NCBI GenBank assembly: GCA_041650595.1
Contig: JBAZKW010000013.1
Span: 1 to 58,888, forward strand
Source of the DNA: CALFCX01 sp041650595
GTDB taxonomy: Bacteria > Margulisbacteria > WOR-1 > JAKLHX01
Direction of reading: 5' to 3'
DNA length: 58,888 nt
Shown here: positions 17,245 through 25,044 of the stretch, piece after piece
Position numbering within the stretch: the stretch's first letter is position 1
Layout: each line of letters opens with the position of its first letter
The notes under the pieces: model-generated
Seen by the model: only the letters and a program-made list of their open reading frames with translations
The model's database searches: none
Told to the model about the DNA's origin: nothing
Program-made: the position numbers and the translations under genes

Positions 17245-18288
17245 TTACGTGGGCGGCAGAACGGTATTGTCCGGAAGGATAGAACCCTTTTTGATATGAT
17301 TTCCGCCGGCTATAATGCAGTGTTTACCAATAGAGCAATCCGCTTCTATAATACAATGAGAGCCAATCACGGCCGAGTCTATTCTGGTGTCTTTTCCTAT
17401 GCGCGCGCCGTACCAGATCACAGAATCTTTAATAGACGCTCCCTTTTCTATTGTGCAGCTCATACCTATCACCGTTGAACCCCAAAATTTTGCGCTTTCG
17501 TCAATATGGCTGTTTTTACCTGCGACTACGCCAGGACGAATATGCATTCCATGGTCAAAAACAGTTTTTATCCTGCCGAGGGCCACGTCAAAATTGGCCG
17601 CGACATAGTTTGGGATGTTGCCGATGTCTTTCCAGTAAGAGCCAGCGACAAATCCGAAGAACGGCATTTTGCCGTGCACAAGGAGAGGAAAGAGCTGTTT
17701 GCCAAAATCAAAAAAAGTGTCGGGAGGAATAAGGTCTATTATTTCTTTTTCAAGGATATATACACCGCTGCTCACCAGACGGCTCAAGGCATCTTCTTTT
17801 TTTGGCTTTTCATGGAAAGCGGTGATCCTGCCGGCACAGTCCGTGACCACCACTCCGAATTCCGAAGGATCATCCACTTCAATGAGCGCTATGGTCGCCT
17901 TTGAGCCGCAATCTTTGTGGAATTTTGTCAGCGAAGCCAGATCTATGTCAGTCAGGACATCAGCGCTCAGGACGATCGCATTTTCTCCGGAAGATAGCCT
18001 GGACAATCCAGCCATTTTTTTGACGCCACCCGCAGTGCCCATCAGCTCTTCTTCAAAGGAATAGCTCATATTAACTGCGTAGGAAGACCCACCCTTAAAA
18101 TAGTTCTCTATCTGCTCCGGAAAATAATGTAGATTCGCGGTGATATCGGTCAATCCGTATTTTTTGAGAAGTTCTATATTGTATTCCATTATTGGGACAT
18201 TGCACACAGGCACCATGGGCTTGGGAACCGCAAGTGTGAGCGGCTCAAGCCTGGTACCTACCCCTGCGGCCATAACAAAAGCTTTCAT
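17245..18288 (-). CDS. NDP-sugar pyrophosphorylase, mannose-1-phosphate guanylyltransferase-like
   Basis: The 347-residue protein opens with the nucleotidyltransferase signature MAAGVGTRLEPLT and PKPMVPVCNVP (residues 6-31). This is the NTP-binding and catalytic core that transfers a nucleotidyl group to a sugar 1-phosphate. LSADVLTDID (about 109-118) matches the metal-binding loop. The C-terminal 110 residues carry hexapeptide repeats (IGKDTRID, IEADCSIG) forming a left-handed beta helix. The length fits the GDP-mannose pyrophosphorylase-like branch rather than GlmU, which is longer; glucose-1-phosphate as substrate cannot be excluded. It would feed cell-surface polysaccharide synthesis. Three bases separate it from rpiB, its operon partner. 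Confidence 0.88.
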   Translation of the reverse strand: MKAFVMAAGVGTRLEPLTLAVPKPMVPVCNVPIMEYNIELLKKYGLTDITANLHYFPEQIENYFKGGSSYAVNMSYSFEEELMGTAGGVKKMAGLSRLSSGENAIVLSADVLTDIDLASLTKFHKDCGSKATIALIEVDDPSEFGVVVTDCAGRITAFHEKPKKEDALSRLVSSGVYILEKEIIDLIPPDTFFDFGKQLFPLLVHGKMPFFGFVAGSYWKDIGNIPNYVAANFDVALGRIKTVFDHGMHIRPGVVAGKNSHIDESAKFWGSTVIGMSCTIEKGASIKDSVIWYGARIGKDTRIDSAVIGSHCIIEADCSIGKHCIIAGGNHIKKGSILPDNTVLPPT

Positions 18289-18291
18289 CTG

Positions 18292-18717
18292 CTAGAGCTT
18301 TCTGACCCTTCTTTTGTGGCGGCCGCCCTCAAACTTTGTTGAGATCCAGACATCCACTATCTTTAATGCCATTTCCTTCGGCAATATTCTTGCTCCCAGG
18401 CAAAGTATATTAGCATCGTTGTGCTTACGGCACATTTTGGCAGTATACATGCTTTCGCATGCGGCGGCCCGGATACCTTTGAACCTGTTGGCGGCAATGC
18501 TCATACCTATTCCGCTGCCACAGATAAGGATGCCTTTGGGGACCTTTTTTGAAGAGACAAGACGCGCGGTCTTTTTTGCATAATCCGGATAATCTACCGA
18601 ATAATCATCGCAGTACGCCCCAAGGTCTTTGATGATATATTTTTTTTTCTTAAGGAAGCTTTTTACTTCTTCCTTAAGTTTAAATCCCGCGTGATCCGAA
18701 GCAATAGCTACTTTCAT
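18292..18717 (-). CDS. rpiB: Ribose-5-phosphate isomerase B
   Basis: The 141-residue protein interconverts ribulose 5-phosphate and ribose 5-phosphate in the non-oxidative pentose phosphate pathway. SDHAGFKLK near the N-terminus, ICGSGIGMSIAANR (about 66-79) and HNDANILCLGAR (about 99-110) are the RpiB/LacA substrate and active-site motifs. Length is typical. It precedes the sugar nucleotidyltransferase with a three-base gap. A basic C-terminal tail (RHKRRVRKL) is normal for the family. Confidence 0.95.
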   Translation of the reverse strand: MKVAIASDHAGFKLKEEVKSFLKKKKYIIKDLGAYCDDYSVDYPDYAKKTARLVSSKKVPKGILICGSGIGMSIAANRFKGIRAAACESMYTAKMCRKHNDANILCLGARILPKEMALKIVDVWISTKFEGGRHKRRVRKL

Positions 18718-18731
18718 GGCAATTCACCTCA

Positions 18732-18803
18732 GTCATTGCGAGCGAAGCGAAGCAATCCCATTGTCTTTGGGATTGCTTCGTCGCTCACGCTCCTCGCAAT
18801 GAC
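18732..18803. repeat. Palindromic intergenic repeat, copy 1
   Basis: The element begins GTCATTGCGAG and ends CTCGCAATGAC. It contains the internal inverted pair AAGCAATCCC / GGGATTGCTT. The element fills the gap between rpiB and glnA and could act as a terminator or mRNA-stabilising hairpin for glnA. Copies 2 and 3 are at 21894-21976 and 40323-40413. Confidence 0.9.
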
Positions 18804-18809
18804 ACTTAA

Positions 18810-20153
18810 TCATAGATTTTCCAGATACCTGTCTATTTCCCAGGGAGTCACTTTTATTCTGTAATCATCCCATTCGGCTGATTTTGCGTCCATAAATTTG
18901 CCATATGTATGTTCGCCAAGCGCATTCTTCACTAAATCGCCTTTTGCCGCCTCATCCAATGCTTCTCTTAAAGAAGAAGGTAATGTATCTATATTCCTAG
19001 CTTTAAGCTCCTTGCTGTCAAACTCATAAACATCTTCTTCCGTGGGACTCGGAGGTGTAAGCCCCGTCTTTATGCCATCCATACCTGCTTTTAGCATGAG
19101 AGCGAACGCAAGATACGGGTTACAGCTCGGATCAGGGCAGCGGAGTTCTGCCCGCGTGGCAAGCTCCCTGCCCGGAGAAAATCTGGGTATCCTGATAAGT
19201 GCGGAGCGGTTCACTTGCCCCCAGCATACATAAACAGGCGCTTCGTACCCGGGAACCAGACGTTTATATGAGTTTACCGTGGGCGCAAGCACCGCGCTCA
19301 TCGAGCGTGCATGTTTTAGCTGGCCCGCAATAAACCCATAGGCGGCTTTGGAAAGCTTGTATTTGTCACCGGAGTCATAGAAAACATTGTTTCCCTTTGA
19401 GTCGAAAAGGCTCTGGTGAACATGCATGCCTGAGCCGTTAACACCGAATATAGGCTTTGGCATACAGGTAGCATGAAGGCCGAATCTTTGGGCTATTGCC
19501 TTGATAGTATATTTGAGCGTGATGACATTGTCGGCGGATGAGACCGCGTCGCTGTATTTTACGTCTATCTCATGCTGGCCGGGGCCAACCTCGTGATGGC
19601 TCATCTCTACCGTCATTCCCAAAGCTTCAAGGGCGATCACTATATCTCGCCTTATTTCGGATGCCAAATCAAGCGGAGAATAATCGAAATAACCGCCTAC
19701 ATCGTGGGGGATCGTGGTTATTTTTTCGCCGTCTTTTTTTAGCAGAAAGAACTCAACTTCGGGCCCGGTAAAATAGTTGAACCCGTCTTTTTTTGCCTCG
19801 GCAACGGCCTTTTTGAGGATCCCTCTGGGATCTCCGGGATACGGCTGTCCGTCAGGAGTAAAAACATCGCAAATAAAGCGGGCGACACGGAATTCCTGAG
19901 ATTTCCATGGGATGACCCTGTATGTGGATACGTCAGGTTGCAGGAACATGTCACTTTCTGATATGCGCGCAAAGCCTTCTATAGAAGAGCCGTCAAACCA
20001 GATGCCTTTGTCGAGAATATCCTCAAGACGCTCTGCAGGCACCGCAACGCTTTTTAGCGTCCCCAAAATGTCCGTAAACTGAAGGTGCACAAATTTAATA
20101 TTGTCGGATTTTGCTTTAGATAAAATATCTTTTTTTGTACTGTCAATGATCAT
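18810..20153 (-). CDS. glnA: Glutamine synthetase, type I
   Basis: The 447-residue enzyme makes glutamine from glutamate, ammonia and ATP. Visible motifs are WFDGSSIEGFARI (about 52-64), the metal-ligand region GPEVEFFLLKK (about 126-136), GSGMHVHQSLFD (about 248-259) and the glutamate-binding segment PGYEAPVYVCW (about 306-316). Length and the absence of an obvious adenylylation-type tyrosine loop point to the short GSI-alpha class. The start ATG has an AGGGGG ribosome site eight bases upstream that lies in one arm of an inverted repeat. A nitrogen-linked GAF-ANTAR/Nfn operon lies nearby. Confidence 0.96.
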   Translation of the reverse strand: MIIDSTKKDILSKAKSDNIKFVHLQFTDILGTLKSVAVPAERLEDILDKGIWFDGSSIEGFARISESDMFLQPDVSTYRVIPWKSQEFRVARFICDVFTPDGQPYPGDPRGILKKAVAEAKKDGFNYFTGPEVEFFLLKKDGEKITTIPHDVGGYFDYSPLDLASEIRRDIVIALEALGMTVEMSHHEVGPGQHEIDVKYSDAVSSADNVITLKYTIKAIAQRFGLHATCMPKPIFGVNGSGMHVHQSLFDSKGNNVFYDSGDKYKLSKAAYGFIAGQLKHARSMSAVLAPTVNSYKRLVPGYEAPVYVCWGQVNRSALIRIPRFSPGRELATRAELRCPDPSCNPYLAFALMLKAGMDGIKTGLTPPSPTEEDVYEFDSKELKARNIDTLPSSLREALDEAAKGDLVKNALGEHTYGKFMDAKSAEWDDYRIKVTPWEIDRYLENL

Positions 20154-20160
20154 TGTTTTT

Positions 20161-20215
20161 ACCCCCTGTTACTTGGACATTATCATCATTATTATCATTT
20201 ATGTTATCACAGGGG
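20161..20215 (-). promoter_or_regulatory. Inverted repeat that could sequester the glnA ribosome-binding site
   Basis: In the transcript, CCCCTGT (20215-20209) can pair with ACAGGGG near 20169-20163, with an AT-rich loop of about 40 bases. The right arm contains the AGGGGG Shine-Dalgarno of glnA (start 20153). The pairing is seen in the sequence; a regulatory role is inferred. Confidence 0.45.
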
Positions 20216-20273
20216 AAAATGGTTTTCAAATCAAAGAAAAGAGAGCGGAGATTTTCCGGGACTTGCCGGCAAT

Positions 20274-20447
20274 TTACTTTTTATTTGGCCGCGCTGCAGA
20301 TGACAATGCTTCTTGCAATACTGGCATGGCAGCCTTAAATTTGAGAGGGTTGCCGTTGTTATATCCCTTTGCAAATCCTGAAGCAAAATCATCTTTTTTT
20401 GTCACTTGACTGGAAGCATTATTAATTACGCCTTGTACTGATGCCAT
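20274..20447 (-). CDS. 57-residue mini-protein of the sigma-28-like regulon
   Basis: The ATG at 20447 is chosen because GGAAGGAG lies directly before it; an upstream in-frame start at 20468 lacks this. The protein begins MASVQGVINNASSQVTKKD, then has an FASGFAKGYNNGN segment and an Ala/Ser/Lys-rich end. It has no signal peptide and no recognised domain. It stands alone between glnA and purF, with its own promoter at 20483-20512, so it is probably expressed independently of both neighbours. Confidence 0.7.
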   Translation of the reverse strand: MASVQGVINNASSQVTKKDDFASGFAKGYNNGNPLKFKAAMPVLQEALSSAARPNKK

Positions 20448-20482
20448 TTTGAACTCCTTCCAAAACACCTTCTAACCTGTAT

Positions 20483-20512
20483 ATTTATCGTTTTGGAACA
20501 TAGATAACTTGC
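20483..20512 (-). promoter_or_regulatory. Sigma-28-like promoter for the 57-residue gene
   Basis: GCAAGTTA (20512-20505), 14 bases, CGATAAAT (20490-20483), minus strand, about 35 bases before the ATG at 20447. Confidence 0.7.
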
Positions 20513-20521
20513 GCAAACATC

Positions 20522-21898
20522 TCAGGCGACGGGGTATTTAAGGTTCAAACAGCCGATACAGAGGGGATTTTTGGGAAGAGCGATGGCATTGTGGAGCCCC
20601 CCCAGGCTTATATATCCCAGCGAGTCTACTCCCAGGTATTTGCGGATCTCTTCCACGGACATATAGGAGGCAATTAGTTCTTTTCTGGATGCGGTATCTA
20701 TACCGAACCTGCAGGTCCCTATAATGGGAGGACTGGCTACGCGCATGTGCACCTTGCGGGCACCGGAATCCTTGAGCATTTTCACGATCTGGCGGCTGGT
20801 AGTGCCGCGGACTATGGAATCATCAACAAGTACAATATCTTTACCGTTTATTACCTGCTTTATCGGATTTAGTTTGAGTTTTACGCCAAGCTCGCGGATG
20901 TCCTGCGTGGGTTGGATGAATGTGCGGCCAACGTAACGGTTTTTAACTAGGACATCACTGAAAGGGATCTTGGACTTGGAAGCGTAACCGATCGCGGCAG
21001 GAGTTCCCGAATCAGGAACGGGAATCACGTAATCCGCTTTTACGGGATGCTCTTTGGCAAGCATTCTGCCCATATCGACGCGAGCGTGATAGAGATTTCG
21101 ACCGTCCATGACGCTGTCGGGACGCGCAAAATATATGAATTCAAAAATGCAAAGAGAAGTGTTTTTTGTTTTTTTGTAGATCGCAGACTTCAGGCCTTTT
21201 TTGTCTATAGTTACTATTTCTCCCGGCAATACTTCCCTTACGAACTTGCCGCCAAGTATGTCAAGTCCGCATGTCTCGGAAGAAACGATATATGAATTAT
21301 CGAAATGTCCGATACAAAGCGGACGGATCCCGTTGGGATCTCGAACGGCAAAGAGCTTGTCGTGAGTCATTATTGCCAGCGCAAAAGCTCCCTTGATCTT
21401 TTTGAGCACCGAACGCAGGGCTGACTCGAGGTTCTTTTGTCTGGAAAAACCGATAAGCGCCCCTATTACCTCTGAATCGCTGTTACCCTTGAAAGCATAC
21501 CCCTTTTTTTTGAGGATTTTTTTTAGTTCGGCAATATTGGTCAGATTGCCGTTGTGCGCGAGCGCAATGGTACCGAACGGAGTATTCGAGATTATCGGCT
21601 GGGCGTTGGAAAGGTTGCTGCTTCCGCAGGTGGAATAGCGTGTATGGCCTATCCCTATCCTGCCCTTAAGGCTTTTAAATATCTCTTCGCTGTTAAAAAC
21701 TACTGGGACCAGCCCCATATTCACATAGGAACGAAAGTTGCTTCCGTCGGTAGTGACGATCCCTGTACTTTCCTGTCCGCGGTGCTGGAGCGCGTACAAA
21801 CCATAATATATGTATTTGGCTACCTGCCTTTTATCCGAAGAAAATATACCGTAAACCCCGCAAGATTCTTCGGGCTTGTCGTGAAGTTCAGATGTCAT
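20522..21898 (-). CDS. purF: Amidophosphoribosyltransferase
   Basis: The enzyme catalyses the first step of purine synthesis, forming phosphoribosylamine from PRPP and glutamine. The Ntn glutaminase domain begins at CGVYGIF; with the start at 21898 the nucleophile Cys follows a 12-residue propeptide, as in the Bacillus-type enzyme. The PRPP-binding motif reads IVLVDDSIVRGTTSR (about residues 335-349). C-terminal Cys residues (CIGCLNLKY) fit an iron-sulfur-type PurF. An upstream in-frame start at 21988 would translate a palindromic repeat, so I reject it. The chosen ATG sits at the edge of that repeat and lacks a clear Shine-Dalgarno. Last gene of the pdxJ-nfn operon. Confidence 0.93.
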   Translation of the reverse strand: MTSELHDKPEESCGVYGIFSSDKRQVAKYIYYGLYALQHRGQESTGIVTTDGSNFRSYVNMGLVPVVFNSEEIFKSLKGRIGIGHTRYSTCGSSNLSNAQPIISNTPFGTIALAHNGNLTNIAELKKILKKKGYAFKGNSDSEVIGALIGFSRQKNLESALRSVLKKIKGAFALAIMTHDKLFAVRDPNGIRPLCIGHFDNSYIVSSETCGLDILGGKFVREVLPGEIVTIDKKGLKSAIYKKTKNTSLCIFEFIYFARPDSVMDGRNLYHARVDMGRMLAKEHPVKADYVIPVPDSGTPAAIGYASKSKIPFSDVLVKNRYVGRTFIQPTQDIRELGVKLKLNPIKQVINGKDIVLVDDSIVRGTTSRQIVKMLKDSGARKVHMRVASPPIIGTCRFGIDTASRKELIASYMSVEEIRKYLGVDSLGYISLGGLHNAIALPKNPLCIGCLNLKYPVA

Positions 21899-21976
21899 TG
21901 CGAGCCCCGATTTTTCGGGGCGAAGCAATCCCATTTTTCTATGGGATTGCTTCGTCGCTACGCTCCTCGCAATGAC
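21894..21976. repeat. Palindromic intergenic repeat, copy 2, abutting the purF start
   Basis: The repeat has the same ends (GTCATTGCGAG and CTCGCAATGAC) and inner AAGCAATCCC / GGGATTGCTT inversion as the copy at 18732, with a different outer-stem insert (CCCCGATTTTTCGGGG). It lies between nfnB and purF, and its last bases (CAATGAC on the minus strand) supply the likely purF start codon. Confidence 0.9.
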
Positions 21977-21991
21977 TTCATTCTTCATACT

Positions 21992-23392
21992 TCATACTTC
22001 ATCCTTCATACTTTGCCCCAGATACCTTCCTATGGCTTCGGCCGCCTTTTTACCTGCACCCATGGCCGAAATGACTGTGGCAGCTCCGGTCACGATATCT
22101 CCGCCCGCAAATACCCCCGGGATCGACGTCTGCCCTGTTTCAGGATCAGCGATCACACCGCCCCATTTTTCTCGGCTGAGTTCAGGACTGGAATTACCTA
22201 TCAAAGGATTGGGACTTTGCCCTATAGCCATTATGACAGTATCAACGTCCATTATGTATTCGGAACCTTGCAGCGGAATAAAACTTCTGCGTCCGGACTC
22301 GTCTTTTTCGCCAAGCTCCATTTTTTGGCATTCCATAGATTTTACCCAGCCTTTTTCGTCACCTATTATCCTGGTCGGCGAAGTCAAAAATCTAAATTCA
22401 ATTCCTTCTTCAAGAGCGTTTTCCGCTTCTTCTATACGTGCAGGCATCTCTTCCTTTGACCTGCGGTAGACGATCGTCACCTTATCTGCACCGAGACGCA
22501 AAGCGCTCCGGGCACTGTCCATCGCAACGTTTCCGCCTCCGATAACGGCAACATTTTTTCCGATCCTGACAGGGGTCATATAATCAGGGAAAAGATAAGC
22601 CTTCATAAGATTGATGCGCGTCAGGAATTCATTGGCGCTGTAAACGCCGTTAAGGTTCTCCCCCGGTATCCTCATGAATTTTGGTAAACCGGCTCCCGAA
22701 CCAAGAAATATCGCTTTGTATCCTTTGGCGAAAAGCTCTTTTATTGTAAATATGCCGCCGACCATCATATTATATTGTATATCGACTCCGAGTGATCTGA
22801 TATATTCGACCTCGTTATTGACGATCTTTTTGGGCAGGCGGAATTCCGGGATCCCGTAAGAAAGCACTCCGCCCGGTCCGTGCAGAGATTCAAACAGAGT
22901 GACATTGTATCCGGCTTTTGCAAGGTCCGCCGCACATGTCAGCCCTGCAGGTCCCGCGCCGACAACAGCGACTTTACCCCCTCTGTCGCTTCGCTCCCTC
23001 TCCCCCTTAGCAAGGGGGAGAGTCGGAGAGGGGGTTCCATAGTCCGATGCAAATCTCTCCAGATACCCTATTGCAATCGGTTCGCCTTTTTTCCCGAGTA
23101 TACACATCTTTTCGCACTGGTCTTCCTGGGGACAAACCCTTCCGCAGACAGCAGGCAAATTGTTCTTTTCCTTTATTTTGTTGAGAGCTCCTTTGGGATC
23201 ACCGCTTACTATAAGCTTTATAAAAGCAGGGATATCGATGTTTACCGGACACCCTGTGACGCATTGCGGTTTTTTGCACTGGATGCAGCGAGACGCCTCT
23301 TCTTTTGCTTGTTCGGGACTGTAACCCATTGAGACTTCGTGAAAGTCTTTGGCTCTTTCTTTTGGTGACCGCAGGCGCGGCTTATTTCTCAT
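21992..23392 (-). CDS. nfnB: NfnB / glutamate synthase small-subunit-like flavoprotein
   Basis: The 466-residue protein has N-terminal cysteines for two [4Fe-4S] clusters (CIQCKKPQCVTGCPVNIDIP and CGRVCPQEDQCEKMC), then an FAD Rossmann fold (VVGAGPAGLTCA) and an NAD(P) Rossmann fold (VIGGGNVAMDSAR). It ends with the GD(x)VTGAATVI FAD motif. This architecture is shared by NfnB, SudA and GltD/GltA. The adjacent NfnA-like gene, overlapping ATGA at 23389-23392, makes an electron-bifurcating ferredoxin/NADP transhydrogenase most likely. A palindromic insertion (22977-23034) lies in frame just before the FAD motif. ATG at 23392 is preferred over the TTG at 23407. Confidence 0.88.
   Translation of the reverse strand: MRNKPRLRSPKERAKDFHEVSMGYSPEQAKEEASRCIQCKKPQCVTGCPVNIDIPAFIKLIVSGDPKGALNKIKEKNNLPAVCGRVCPQEDQCEKMCILGKKGEPIAIGYLERFASDYGTPSPTLPLAKGERERSDRGGKVAVVGAGPAGLTCAADLAKAGYNVTLFESLHGPGGVLSYGIPEFRLPKKIVNNEVEYIRSLGVDIQYNMMVGGIFTIKELFAKGYKAIFLGSGAGLPKFMRIPGENLNGVYSANEFLTRINLMKAYLFPDYMTPVRIGKNVAVIGGGNVAMDSARSALRLGADKVTIVYRRSKEEMPARIEEAENALEEGIEFRFLTSPTRIIGDEKGWVKSMECQKMELGEKDESGRRSFIPLQGSEYIMDVDTVIMAIGQSPNPLIGNSSPELSREKWGGVIADPETGQTSIPGVFAGGDIVTGAATVISAMGAGKKAAEAIGRYLGQSMKDEV
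22977..23034. repeat. Palindromic element inserted in frame within nfnB
   Basis: A near-perfect inverted repeat (CCCCCTCT ... AGAGGGGG outer arms, CTCCCCCTT / AAGGGGGAG inner arms) encodes about 19 extra residues, including PSPTLPLAKGERERSDRGG, between the iron-sulfur domain and the FAD-binding fold. Its composition is unlike that of the flanking gene. Confidence 0.8.
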
Positions 23393-24237
23393 GTCTTGCA
23401 CCTGCAATCAGGATTTTCTGAGGAACAATGTCTTTCGACAGCTTTTTTTTCTTCATCAAGATAGAGCTTCTGCCTGCTCATCAGTTCTGCAAAATCCACC
23501 TCATGACCGTCGAATTCTGGTCCGTCGACACAGGCAAACTTGACCTTGCCGTCTATGGTAACCCTGCATACTCCGCACATACCCGTGGCGTCCAGCATTA
23601 TGGGATTGAGGCTGACATAGGTCTTTATGTTACTTGTTTTGGTTATATCTGATATTACTTTCATCATAATAGTAGGTCCCACAGCAGACACCAGAGACAC
23701 CTTTTCCCGAGCCATTATATCCATAAGAACATCGGATACAAGTCCTTTGCGGCCAAGAGATCCGTCATCTGTAGCTATATGACATTCGTCACTGCCCAAA
23801 GCTATTTCGTCGGCAAAGATTATCAGGTCTTTGTTCCTGGCTCCCAGAACCGATATGACCCTGTTCCCAGCTTTCCTGTACGCCTTTGCAACAGGATATA
23901 TCTCGGCTATACCGACGCCGCCGCCTATGCAGACTACTGTCCCGACATTTTCAATATGTGCCGGCCGTCCCAAAGGGCCTAAAAGGTCGAGTATTGAATC
24001 ACCCTGCTTTAAATTGTCGAGCAAGCGTGTACTTGCGCCGATCTTTTGAAAAACAATAGTGATGGTGCCCTTAGAAGGATTGGAATCAGCGATCGTAAGA
24101 GGGATCCTTTCACCGTGCTGATCTATTCGAAGTACAACAAATTGTCCTGCAAGAGCTTTTTTTGATATATCCGTGGCTTCTAATTCGATAAGGCCGACCT
24201 GTGGCGCAAGACTTCTCTTCAAAAGGATTTTGTTCAT
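23389..24237 (-). CDS. nfnA: NfnA-like ferredoxin-NADP reductase subunit
   Basis: The 282-residue protein resembles dihydroorotate dehydrogenase electron-transfer subunits (PyrK), SudB and NfnA. It has an N-terminal FAD-binding barrel with ERIPLTIAD (about 44-52) and an NAD-binding fold around VVCIGGGVGIAEIYPVAKA (about 101-119). Near the C-terminus Cys residues CGVCRVT and CVDGPEFDGHEVDF form the [2Fe-2S] site. Paired with nfnB by a four-base overlap, it would form the NADH-oxidising subunit of the bifurcating complex. A SudAB (sulfide dehydrogenase) reading cannot be excluded. Confidence 0.88.
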   Translation of the reverse strand: MNKILLKRSLAPQVGLIELEATDISKKALAGQFVVLRIDQHGERIPLTIADSNPSKGTITIVFQKIGASTRLLDNLKQGDSILDLLGPLGRPAHIENVGTVVCIGGGVGIAEIYPVAKAYRKAGNRVISVLGARNKDLIIFADEIALGSDECHIATDDGSLGRKGLVSDVLMDIMAREKVSLVSAVGPTIMMKVISDITKTSNIKTYVSLNPIMLDATGMCGVCRVTIDGKVKFACVDGPEFDGHEVDFAELMSRQKLYLDEEKKAVERHCSSENPDCRCKT

Positions 24238-24257
24238 CTGTTGGTTTTTCTAGATTG

Positions 24258-25043
24258 CTACTTTCTTTCGAGCTCTTTCGATATTATTATAGCATTTGCT
24301 ATTTCTTTCATGGACTTGCGTTTGTCCATGCTTTGTTTTTGTACGAGCCGGTAGGCGGAATCCTCGTCTATCGAAAGAAGCTTCATGAGTATTCCCTTTG
24401 CTTTTTCTATGACCTTGCGGGCCTCCAGTTTTTCTTCCAGCTCTTTCTTGTCGGACATCAGAGTGGTGTTCTGTATCGCCACCGCTGCCTGGTTGGCTAC
24501 TGAACTGAGCAAATTTATTTCTTCCTCTGTAAAGCGGTGAATGTGGTCTTTGTAACTGTTAAGCACCCCGATAACCCGGCCTTTGAACATGAGAGGTACC
24601 GACAACAAAGAATACAACCCTTCTTTTTTTGCTATTTCAGGAAAATTATAAAGTTTGTCCCGCCGGACATTTTCAACTACTATCGGTTTTTTGCCCTTTA
24701 CCACCTTGCCGCTCACGCTTTCACCGACCTTGATATTGCGTTTTTCCAGATAGTCCTTGCTGAGAGACTGTGTGGCCCGAAGCACGAGTTCCTGTTTGCT
24801 TTCGTCATAAAGCATAAGGGAACAGATCTTGGAATTCATAAGATCGGCCGTGAGCCTCATAAGCAGAGATAGTATCTCTTCTATGTACATATCCGAGGCG
24901 ACAGTCCGGCTCACGTTTGATAGTGTGGTAAGCTTGCTGGCCCGCTCGGATTCAAGGCGGATAAGCTTCTTTTTACATTCGGCAAGCTCGGCTTTTAGAG
25001 ACTTTGTCTTTTTCGACTTTTTTCTATTTTTTACTTCGGCCAT
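24258..25043 (-). CDS. GAF-ANTAR antitermination regulator
   Basis: The 261-residue protein has a basic N-terminus, a coiled-coil linker (about 15-55), a GAF sensor domain (about 50-195; SLLSVPLMFKGRVIGVLN, FTEEEINLLSSVANQAAVAI) and a C-terminal ANTAR domain (about 205-258; VIEKAKGILMKLLSI then DEDSAYRLVQ). ANTAR proteins bind paired hairpins in nascent RNA to prevent termination; several control nitrogen-assimilation genes. It lies one base after pdxJ and upstream of nfnA, so it probably regulates this or another nitrogen/redox operon. The GAF ligand is unknown. Confidence 0.87.
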   Translation of the reverse strand: MAEVKNRKKSKKTKSLKAELAECKKKLIRLESERASKLTTLSNVSRTVASDMYIEEILSLLMRLTADLMNSKICSLMLYDESKQELVLRATQSLSKDYLEKRNIKVGESVSGKVVKGKKPIVVENVRRDKLYNFPEIAKKEGLYSLLSVPLMFKGRVIGVLNSYKDHIHRFTEEEINLLSSVANQAAVAIQNTTLMSDKKELEEKLEARKVIEKAKGILMKLLSIDEDSAYRLVQKQSMDKRKSMKEIANAIIISKELERK

Positions 25044-25044
25044 T

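Noticed and set aside
21899..21988. Earlier in-frame start for purF (MKNEVIARSVATKQ)
   Set aside because: It would translate the palindromic repeat and place the nucleophilic Cys far from the N-terminus; the start at 21898 gives a normal propeptide length.
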